A DNA stretch of 64,000 bases, from contig NZ_AP023368.1 in NCBI RefSeq assembly GCF_014218355.1, positions 372,001 to 436,000 of the forward strand, in the 5' to 3' direction. The DNA comes from Anaerocolumna chitinilytica (GTDB taxonomy: Bacteria > Bacillota > Clostridia > Lachnospirales > Lachnospiraceae). Positions 47,280 through 54,270 of this stretch are shown here, piece after piece (position 1 is the stretch's first letter; each line of letters opens with the position of its first letter). Both the position numbers and the translations under genes were made by a program. The notes under the pieces were generated by a model. That model made no database searches. It was not told the origin of the DNA and saw nothing but the letters and a program-made list of their open reading frames with translations.

Positions 47280-48797
47280 ATGAGCAATCTGGTATATAGA
47301 GAAATAGCAATGACAGAAGAGGTGGGTGGTTGTCTTCTTTGTAACAATCCTCCCTGCACCAAAGCCTGCCCTTATGGTCTGCCCGTAGACTCTATTATCC
47401 GGTCCCTGCGTTTTGAGAACACCAAGGGAGCGGCAAACAGACTGTCAGGGGAGGCTGACTGTAAGAACTGTACCACAAAAGCATGTATGAATGCCTGCTT
47501 GAAGAAAAAAATCAACCGGCCGGTGCCAATAGATAAGATTATGGAAGAGACTGCTTCTTATGAAAAAACGAATCCGAAAGAGGTAGATTTGTCCATCAGC
47601 TTCTGCGGTATACCCTGTGAAAATCCCTTTTTCCTATCCTCATCCGTAGTAGGCAGTAATTACGAGATGGTTGCTAAAGCCTTTGAAATGGGATGGGCAG
47701 GAGTAGCTTTTAAGACCATAGGAACCTTTGTACCAAAAGAAGTATCTCCAAGATTTGATGCACTGCGAAAGGAATCTGTACCCTTTGTAGGATTTAAGAA
47801 TATAGAGCAGATTTCAGACCATACCTTGGTGGAGAATATTGCTTTCCTTAAGAAGCTAAAGAGAGATTATCCAGAGAAGGTTATTATAGCTTCAATTATG
47901 GGGCAGACAGAAGAAGAGTGGACCTATCTGGCAAAACTCATGACAGATGCCGGAGCAGATATTATAGAATGTAACTTCTCATGTCCTCACATGGCAGCCG
48001 ACGGTCTTGGCTCTGATGTGGGGCAGAATGCAGAACTGGTTGCAGCTTATACCAGAGCTGTCAGAAAAGGCACTCACCTTCCAATTCTTGCAAAGATGAC
48101 ACCAAACCTCGGCAACATGGAAATACCGGCTGTCGCTGCGGTAAAAGCCGGAGCGGATGGCATTGCTGCAATTAATACCATAAAAAGTATTATGAATATA
48201 AACCTCGATACCTTTTCCTCCGGGCCCGATGTGGAGGGGAAAACCAGCGTAGGAGGTTATTCCGGTAAAGCCGTAAAACCCATAGCTCTTCGGTTCATTT
48301 ATTCCATGAAGAATTGCAAAGAGCTAAAGAATATACCGGTTAGCGGCATGGGTGGCATTGAGACCTGGAGAGATGCGGCAGAATTCCTGGCACTTGGCTG
48401 TGAGAATATTCAGGTAACGACTTCCGTTATGCAGTACGGATACCGCATTATAGAAGATATGATAGAGGGAATGCAGCTTTATCTGAGTTCACAGGGCTTA
48501 AAAAGTATTTCAGATATTGTTGGAAAGGCACTTCCTAACATAATACCCGCAGAGGAATTAAACCGTGTGAGTATCTGCTATCCCAAGTTCAACCGTGAAA
48601 AATGTATTGGCTGCGGGAGGTGTTATATATCCTGTTATGACGGTGGGCATCAGGCCTTAAGACAGGACGAAGCAACAGGAAAACCGATTATGAATGCGGG
48701 AAAATGTGTCGGCTGCCATCTTTGTCTTGCAGTCTGCCCGGCAGAGGCAATTACCCCGGGAGTGAGGATAAGCAAACTGGCAGAGGCCACCGGCTAA
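47280..48797 (+). CDS. preA: Dihydropyrimidine dehydrogenase PreA-like with extra N-terminal Fe-S domain
   Basis: 505 aa from the ATG at 47280, which follows AAAGGGGG; an upstream ATG at 47256 has no box. Residues 1-90 hold two cysteine clusters (CLLCNNPPCTKACP and CKNCTTKACMNAC) like the N-terminal Fe-S domain of PreT/mammalian DPD. Then the FMN dihydroorotate-dehydrogenase-like barrel (ECNFSCPHM, GSDVGQ, GYSGKAVKPIALR) and two C-terminal 4Fe-4S motifs (CIGCGRCYISC, CVGCHLCLAVCP). E. coli PreA is about 411 aa and lacks the N-terminal domain. No PreT flavoprotein gene is adjacent. Reduces uracil or thymine, first step of the pathway. Confidence 0.88.
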   Translation: MSNLVYREIAMTEEVGGCLLCNNPPCTKACPYGLPVDSIIRSLRFENTKGAANRLSGEADCKNCTTKACMNACLKKKINRPVPIDKIMEETASYEKTNPKEVDLSISFCGIPCENPFFLSSSVVGSNYEMVAKAFEMGWAGVAFKTIGTFVPKEVSPRFDALRKESVPFVGFKNIEQISDHTLVENIAFLKKLKRDYPEKVIIASIMGQTEEEWTYLAKLMTDAGADIIECNFSCPHMAADGLGSDVGQNAELVAAYTRAVRKGTHLPILAKMTPNLGNMEIPAVAAVKAGADGIAAINTIKSIMNINLDTFSSGPDVEGKTSVGGYSGKAVKPIALRFIYSMKNCKELKNIPVSGMGGIETWRDAAEFLALGCENIQVTTSVMQYGYRIIEDMIEGMQLYLSSQGLKSISDIVGKALPNIIPAEELNRVSICYPKFNREKCIGCGRCYISCYDGGHQALRQDEATGKPIMNAGKCVGCHLCLAVCPAEAITPGVRISKLAEATG

Positions 48798-48956
48798 TAA
48801 CTGCCACCGGTAAGTGACTGCCGTTGGTAAGTGACTGCCGTTGGTAAGTGACTGCCGTCAGCTAAGTGACTGCCACCGGTAAGTGACTGCCGCTGGTAAG
48901 TGAATGCCACCGGTTAAGTAAATGTTACTGGCTAAGTATATACTGCCGGTAAGCTT
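48786..48956 (+). repeat. Decaying 17-18 bp minisatellite at the preA 3' end
   Basis: About nine units of GCCACCGGTAAGTGACT with variants (GCCGTT, GCCGTC, GCCGCT; 17 or 18 bp). The first unit contains the last preA codons and its TAATAA stop. Units diverge toward the distal end. Confidence 0.85.
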
Positions 48957-49004
48957 ATGTTTAGTCAGGTTGTATAGGATAAACGAAAATGGAGGTAAAT
49001 TAAT

Positions 49005-50228
49005 ATGGCATGCAGTTTCGTAAGAATGGAAGATAAAATAAAGACGTTCAGTAAATTCGGGGATACAAAAAAAGGAGGAATTACAAGGTTCTCCCTATCG
49101 GAAGAAGCCCTGGCGGCAAGAGCAGAATTTGTTCGGAGAATGGAAGCAATCGGCGCTGCAGTAGTGACAGATGATATGGCAAATATCTATGCCACTATTC
49201 CTGGAACAGAAGACTTACCGGCGATTTATTCAGGTTCCCATATGGACTCAGTAAGGCAAGGGGGGAATTATGATGGTATTCTTGGTGTAATCTCTGCCAT
49301 GGAAGCAGCTGAGACCATAGTAAGTGAGAAGATTCCCCATAAGCACCCAATAACAGTGGTAGTATGGACCAATGAGGAAGGTGCCCGCTTTGAACCTGCT
49401 ATGATGTCCTCCGGTGTTATTTGTGGAAAATTTGATAAAGCATCCATGCTGGCATCCGTTGCGAAGGATATCCCAGGTTATACTTTTGGTGAAGCCCTGG
49501 AGGCCAGCGGCTATAAAGGAGAAGAGAAGAACCGGATAACTCCTGAAAAATGTGCTGCCTTGGTAGAACTTCATATTGAGCAGGGACCGGTATTGGAAGC
49601 GGAAAACATAGACATCGGAATTGTAGAAGGTGTCTGTGGTATGATTAACTATGAATTCACACTCTCCGGTCAGGCAGGGCACGCCGGCACAACGCCGATG
49701 CCTTACAGGAGGGATGCACTGTACGCAGCAGCAAAAACAATTCAGTATATTCATGATGAACTGGATAAATTGGATAAGAAATTAGTATATACCACCGGAA
49801 AGATATCCTGCCATCCGAATATCCATACCATCATACCGGATGAAGTAAAGTTTACCCTGGATGCCAGACATCAAGACACGGATGTGATAAAACAGGTACT
49901 TGCTGTTATCGAGAGTCTGCCCTCTGTTGTTGAGAAATGCGATTTGACCTATGAAAAAGCCTGGACCAGAAATACGGTTGCTTTTACCCCAGAGCTAGTA
50001 AATCTAGTAGAAAAAAGCGCCAAAGAGTATGGATATACAAACAGAAGAATCTACAGCGGTCCCGGACACGACGCCCAGTTCCTAATTGACATAGTACCGG
50101 CAACCATGATATTTGTTCCAAGCATAGGGGGGCACAGCCATTGTGAAATCGAGTACACCCCTGTGGAAAGCTGTCTGAAAGGTGCCAATGTTCTGCTGCA
50201 GACCTTATTATATATTGATGAAAAGTAA
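49005..50228 (+). CDS. pydC: M20-family amidohydrolase, probable beta-ureidopropionase
   Basis: 407 aa, hydantoinase/carbamoylase family. Metal ligands in SGSHMDSVRQGGNYDG, TNEEGARF, ELHIEQGPVLE; lid domain with GQAGHAGTTPMPYRRDA; C-terminal SGPGHDAQ and GGHSHCE. Length is typical. The family also includes allantoate amidohydrolase and N-carbamoyl-L-amino acid hydrolase; the neighbours PreA and dihydropyrimidinase favour N-carbamoyl-beta-alanine hydrolysis to beta-alanine, CO2 and ammonia. GGAGG box at 48991-48995. Confidence 0.87.
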   Translation: MACSFVRMEDKIKTFSKFGDTKKGGITRFSLSEEALAARAEFVRRMEAIGAAVVTDDMANIYATIPGTEDLPAIYSGSHMDSVRQGGNYDGILGVISAMEAAETIVSEKIPHKHPITVVVWTNEEGARFEPAMMSSGVICGKFDKASMLASVAKDIPGYTFGEALEASGYKGEEKNRITPEKCAALVELHIEQGPVLEAENIDIGIVEGVCGMINYEFTLSGQAGHAGTTPMPYRRDALYAAAKTIQYIHDELDKLDKKLVYTTGKISCHPNIHTIIPDEVKFTLDARHQDTDVIKQVLAVIESLPSVVEKCDLTYEKAWTRNTVAFTPELVNLVEKSAKEYGYTNRRIYSGPGHDAQFLIDIVPATMIFVPSIGGHSHCEIEYTPVESCLKGANVLLQTLLYIDEK

Positions 50229-50380
50229 TGTGTAATACTTACAATCAGATTGCTGGAGAATAGCATGAACATTTCACATCCGAAACCCCGTGATCTCACA
50301 GCTAATGTCAATGTATAAATAATAAATACCTTATGATATTTTAAAACTAAGCATCAAAACCTTACGTCAATATATACACA

Positions 50381-50457
50381 GGCAATTTGCACAAAGCAGA
50401 AAGAACGAATGCGCCTTGGAACCAGCGCATGAGTCTTTCTGCTTTGTGCAAATTGCC
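50381..50457 (-). repeat. Long hairpin element, copy D (inverted)
   Basis: Perfect 24-bp inverted arms (50381-50404, 50434-50457), variable triplet GCA paired with TGC, loop nearly identical to copy C. Same orientation as C, opposite to A/B. It lies on the far side of the pyrimidine cluster. From 50229 to 50380 nothing else was recognised. Confidence 0.75.
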
Positions 50458-50590
50458 GTCCCATTGTGAAAGCCTATATTTTTTGCCCCTCCATTGTATT
50501 CCTAGATTTCAGCAGATCCCCATACTTTTTCTGTTCTTGTCCTATAAAACATGAAAAAATCTTAAGATTCTATTATTTCTAAAATTTCCT

Positions 50591-50619
50591 TTGAAAAAAA
50601 CCATAAATATGTATATAAT
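50591..50619 (+). promoter_or_regulatory. Promoter of mbl operon
   Basis: TTGAAA (50591-50596), 17 bp, TATAAT (50614-50619). Long leader (about 270 nt) to the gene. Confidence 0.7.
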
Positions 50620-50828
50620 AGAAAAGAGTATGTTTAATTGACAGTTTTATGGAAAAAATTAGAGTGAAAGCTGTAATACTGTCAAAATATATCCGGGTCA
50701 GAATATTTTTCCGAAAGAAGAACAACCGGAAACCAGAAATGTAAATTCCAAACATGACATAGATACCGGCCATACGAGAAAATGACAAAAGAGTCGGAAG
50801 AAACATAATGTTCACTTTTGATTGGAGA

Positions 50829-50870
50829 ACGCCTCAGAATTTTTTGTCTGCCGGAGGCGCCACAGGTAGG
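50829..50870 (+). promoter_or_regulatory. Leader hairpin before mbl
   Basis: CGCCTC pairs with GAGGCG around CAGAATTTTTTGTCTG. The order of blocks (CAGA, T6, G, TCTG, then CACAG and GGA) recurs in the leader of flhO at 51999-52044. The rest of the 50625-50828 leader shows no recognised element. Confidence 0.35.
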
Positions 50871-50895
50871 ATAGAATCTGAAAGGAGATAAAGAT

Positions 50896-51885
50896 ATGTT
50901 AGGCAGTGATATAGGTATTGATTTAGGAACAGCGAGCGTATTGGTTTATTTAAAGGGCAAAGGTGTGGTTTTAAAAGAGCCCTCCGTTGTTGCTTTTGAC
51001 AGGGACACAAACAAAGTAAGAGCAATCGGGGAAGAAGCAAGACTGATGCTTGGTAGAACACCCGGTAATATAGTTGCTGTCCGTCCTTTGAGACAGGGAG
51101 TTATATCCGATTATACCGTTACAGAAAAGATGCTGAAGTATTTTATCCAGAAGGCAGTAGGCAAACATCGCTTCCGTAAGCCTATTATCAGTGTATGCGT
51201 ACCCAGCGGTGTAACGGAAGTAGAGAAGAAAGCGGTTGAGGATGCCACCTATCAGGCCGGCGCCAGAGACGTTAAAATTATTGAAGAACCTATTGCAGCA
51301 GCAATCGGAGCAGGTATCGAGATTTACAGACCCTGCGGTAATATGATTGTTGATATAGGCGGTGGTACCACAGATATCGCGGTTATTTCATTAGGCGGAA
51401 CCGTAGTCAGCACCTCTATTAAGATAGCCGGTGATGACTTTGATGAGGCGATTGTCAGATACATGCGTAAGAAGCATAATCTTCTAATCGGTGAAAGAAC
51501 TGCCGAAGAGATTAAGATTAATATCGGCTCTGCTTATAAGAGACCGGAAGTTGTTACCATGGATGTAAGAGGACGTAACCTGGTTACAGGACTTCCAAAG
51601 ACTATAACCGTAACTTCTGATGAAACAGAAGAAGCTTTAAAAGAGACAACCTCTCAGATTGTAGAAGCAGTGCACAGCGTACTGGAGAAAACTCCTCCGG
51701 AATTGGCAGCAGATATTGCTGACAGGGGTATTGTTTTAACCGGCGGTGGCTGCCTTCTTTACGGACTGGAAGAATTAATTGAAAATAAAACAGGTATTAA
51801 TACAATGACAGCGGAAGATCCAATGACAGCTGTAGCTATCGGTACCGGAAAATATATTGAATATTTAAGTGGCTCCAGGGATTAA
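50896..51885 (+). CDS. mbl: MreB-like cytoskeletal ATPase (Mbl)
   Basis: 329 aa, actin fold. Phosphate 1 GIDLGTASVLVY, connect/phosphate 2 VDIGGGTTDIAV, EEPIAAAIGAG, adenosine motif LTGGGCLLYG. The N-terminus LGSDIGIDLG lacks the longer start of some MreBs. Directs peptidoglycan insertion along the cell cylinder. Followed by two FlhO/FlhP-type genes, the same order as mbl-flhO-flhP in B. subtilis, which supports Mbl over MreB. There spoIIID lies directly upstream of mbl; here it is 44 kb away. Confidence 0.9.
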   Translation: MLGSDIGIDLGTASVLVYLKGKGVVLKEPSVVAFDRDTNKVRAIGEEARLMLGRTPGNIVAVRPLRQGVISDYTVTEKMLKYFIQKAVGKHRFRKPIISVCVPSGVTEVEKKAVEDATYQAGARDVKIIEEPIAAAIGAGIEIYRPCGNMIVDIGGGTTDIAVISLGGTVVSTSIKIAGDDFDEAIVRYMRKKHNLLIGERTAEEIKINIGSAYKRPEVVTMDVRGRNLVTGLPKTITVTSDETEEALKETTSQIVEAVHSVLEKTPPELAADIADRGIVLTGGGCLLYGLEELIENKTGINTMTAEDPMTAVAIGTGKYIEYLSGSRD

Positions 51886-51998
51886 GAAAAATTGTAAACC
51901 ATCCGATAAATAAATATAGAACATTTCTCATTCAGGAATATCAGATGAAAGTTTGATATTCCTGAATGAAGTTAACTGATAAGTTAGAGAAAACCACA

Positions 51999-52044
51999 GG
52001 AGTATGCCCCAGATTTTTTGCTGTCTGAAGGGCACAGATGGGAG
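51999..52044 (+). promoter_or_regulatory. Leader hairpin before flhO
   Basis: TGCCC pairs with GGGCA around CAGATTTTTTGCTGTCTG, followed by CACAGATGGGA, resembling the hairpin before mbl. It ends at the flhO ribosome-binding site, so pairing could affect initiation. Another inverted repeat (TATTCCTGAATGA-like, 51930-51967) lies after mbl. Confidence 0.35.
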
Positions 52045-52049
52045 TTAAG

Positions 52050-52823
52050 ATGGTTAAAGGGTTATTTTCATCCTGGACAGGTATGGTCAATGAGCAGAAA
52101 CGCCTTGATGTTATTACCAATAATTTGGCCAATGCAGCTACAACAGGATATAAAAAGGATGGGGTCAGTAATCAATCGTTCAATAATTTATTGACATATA
52201 AGATCAAGGACATGTCTGAAAGCTATACAGATAAAAAAATCGGCAAGATGAGCCTTGGTGTCAAAATAGGGGAAGTCTATACGGATTATAATCAGGGTTC
52301 CCTTCGAAGTACAGGCAATACCTTCGATTTTGCAATAGAAGGAAAAGGGTTTTTTAACGTATCCACTGCGGATAAGGACGGAAATCAAGTCTTAAAGTAC
52401 ACAAGAGACGGTTCCTTTACGATGAATCAGGACGGCAAGCTGGTAGATGTAAATGGCAACACTTTAATGGGCGAAGGCGGAGAGATAACGATCCCCAATG
52501 ATACCGCAGATGTTAAGGTGGATGAAAGCGGTCGTATATACGCAGACGGAGTTTATGTTGATAAGATAAAGCTGACAGACTTTACGGATTATAAATACCT
52601 TAAGAAACAGGGGGACAGTTTTTATCTGCCCTTGGAAGGTGCAACAGCACAGGACAGTACAGCAGGTATTCAGCAGGGTTATACAGAGCAATCCAATGTG
52701 AATGTAATAACGGAAATGACCAGTATGATTGCTATCACCAGAGCATATGAAGCCAACCAGAAGGTAATTCAGACCATTGACGGAACTCTTGATTTGGCTG
52801 CCAATTCAGTAGGCAAGGTCTAA
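52050..52823 (+). CDS. flhO: Flagellar hook-basal body protein (FlhO/FlgF family)
   Basis: 257 aa from the ATG at 52050, since GGGAG at 52040-52044 fits it better than the ATG at 52038. N-terminal rod motif NNLANAATTGYKK, central FAIEGKGFFNV, C-terminal helix NVNVITEMTSMIAITRAYEANQ (domains Flg_bb_rod and Flg_bbr_C). Builds the flagellar rod. Paralogue of the next gene. Confidence 0.9.
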   Translation: MVKGLFSSWTGMVNEQKRLDVITNNLANAATTGYKKDGVSNQSFNNLLTYKIKDMSESYTDKKIGKMSLGVKIGEVYTDYNQGSLRSTGNTFDFAIEGKGFFNVSTADKDGNQVLKYTRDGSFTMNQDGKLVDVNGNTLMGEGGEITIPNDTADVKVDESGRIYADGVYVDKIKLTDFTDYKYLKKQGDSFYLPLEGATAQDSTAGIQQGYTEQSNVNVITEMTSMIAITRAYEANQKVIQTIDGTLDLAANSVGKV

Positions 52824-52889
52824 TTCAGTACTAAACATTTGATTTTAGCATAGTAAGAGAGTTTTATGCAAAAGAAAGGAATGAAACCT

Positions 52890-53699
52890 ATGATGCGTTC
52901 ACTATGGACAGCAGCGTCCGGAATGATCTCCCAGCAGACCAATGTAGATACCATATCAAATAACCTGGCCAATATTAACACGACAGGTTATAAAAAGGAA
53001 ACTGCTCAGTTTAAATCCTTGTTGTATCAGACAATTCAGAATAAAACGACAGATAATACCGGCAGTGTAAAGCCTGTAGGCGCACAGACCGGTCTTGGTG
53101 TTAAAAACTCAGCTATCGTTTCCCAATATACACAAGGCATTTTGAAGCAGACAGATAACGATTACGATTTTGCAATTGAAGGAAATGGCTTCTTCATGGT
53201 TCAGACAGGTGATGGAAGCGTTGGATACACCAGAAGCGGAACCTTCGGACTTTCTATGGGAACCAATGGAATTGCCCTTGCAACCACAGAGGGTTATCCG
53301 GTATTGGATGCTTCCGGTGCACCTATAGTATTTGACAGTGATCTTGATACTTCCCTGCTTAAGATGGATGAGAACGGAACCTTCTATTACACAGAGAACG
53401 GAACAGTGAAGACATTAGCTCAGATAGGACTTGTTCAGTTTAATAATCCTGCAGGACTTGAGAAAACTTCCAACAGTATTTTAAAAGAAACTGCAGCTTC
53501 CGGCGGTGCCAGAATTGAAGGTCAGGATGCGGCATTAAAGAAGAGCACCGTGAAGAGAGGATATCTTGAGAATTCCAATGTTCAGGCAGCTACAGAGATG
53601 GTAGACTTGATTGTTGCTCAAAGGGCTTATGAAATGAACTCCAAGGCAATTAATGCAGCGGATGAGATGCTTCAGCAGGCAAACAATCTTCGCAGATAG
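52890..53699 (+). CDS. flhP: Flagellar hook-basal body protein (FlhP/FlgG family)
   Basis: 269 aa from the ATG at 52890 (AAAGGAATG upstream). Starts MMRSLWTAASGM, then NNLANINTTGYKK, FAIEGNGFFMVQTG and the C-terminal NVQAATEMVDLIVAQRAYEMN. Distal rod protein family FlgG. Ten bp separate its stop from the next gene. Confidence 0.92.
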   Translation: MMRSLWTAASGMISQQTNVDTISNNLANINTTGYKKETAQFKSLLYQTIQNKTTDNTGSVKPVGAQTGLGVKNSAIVSQYTQGILKQTDNDYDFAIEGNGFFMVQTGDGSVGYTRSGTFGLSMGTNGIALATTEGYPVLDASGAPIVFDSDLDTSLLKMDENGTFYYTENGTVKTLAQIGLVQFNNPAGLEKTSNSILKETAASGGARIEGQDAALKKSTVKRGYLENSNVQAATEMVDLIVAQRAYEMNSKAINAADEMLQQANNLRR

Positions 53700-53709
53700 G
53701 AGATAAGAA

Positions 53710-54045
53710 ATGAGTATTAGCATTGGCGGTAATTATTCGGTAGATGCTGCTTTGGCTCAGGCGAATTCGACTAAGAGCAGCTCAAAGATTGAGGATACCT
53801 TAAATAAAAACCTTAAAAATGCCTCGGATGACGAATTGATGGATGTCTGCAAGACCTTTGAATCTTATATGGTGGAACAGATGTTTAAAGAAATGAAAAA
53901 ATCAGTTGGTTCAGAGGAAGAAGAAAGTCCTTATGTATCCTATTTTGGGGATACTCTTTATCAGAAATACGCAGAAGACATAGTTGATAATGGCGGAATG
54001 GGGATTGCACAGATGTTGTATGAATCCATGAAGCGTAATTCTTAA
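53710..54045 (+). CDS. flgJ: Rod-binding protein, FlgJ N-terminal domain type
   Basis: 111 aa. The segment DVCKTFESYMVEQMFKEMKKS and the ending YQKYAEDIVDNGGMGIAQMLYESM match the rod-binding domain (PF10135). It lacks the muramidase domain fused to it in Gram-negative FlgJ, which is usual in Firmicutes. It should cap rod assembly. Last gene of the mbl-flagellar unit. Confidence 0.87.
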   Translation: MSISIGGNYSVDAALAQANSTKSSSKIEDTLNKNLKNASDDELMDVCKTFESYMVEQMFKEMKKSVGSEEEESPYVSYFGDTLYQKYAEDIVDNGGMGIAQMLYESMKRNS

Positions 54046-54160
54046 CATAGTTACATAGAATATATTTTACGCCTAGAAAATAATTATACTGCATTCTATA
54101 AAAGATGGTGGTATGATTATTATCTGGGCGTAATTTATAATTTACCAAGTTTAAATAGGT

Positions 54161-54230
54161 TGGATCACATATTAAAAGGTTAGATCACATATTAAAAGGT
54201 TAGATCATGTATTAAAAGGTTAGATCAGGT
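54161..54230 (+). repeat. 20-bp tandem repeat upstream of recD2
   Basis: About 3.5 units of TAGATCACATATTAAAAGGT at exact 20-bp spacing (54161, 54181, 54201, 54221), ending 41 bp before the recD2 start. About two helical turns per unit. Confidence 0.8.
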
Positions 54231-54270
54231 TAAAACGGTAAAAATCAGTGTAAAAGGCAGGTGTGTAAAA

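Noticed and set aside
48000..48040. Catalytic Cys apparently missing from PreA (GSDVGQ instead of the mammalian GLACGQ)
   Set aside because: As far as I recall bacterial PreA itself reads GSDVGQ here, so it is not a defect.
50625..52050. Cyclic-di-GMP riboswitch upstream of the mbl/flagellar genes
   Set aside because: The conserved GEMM motifs are not present in either leader.
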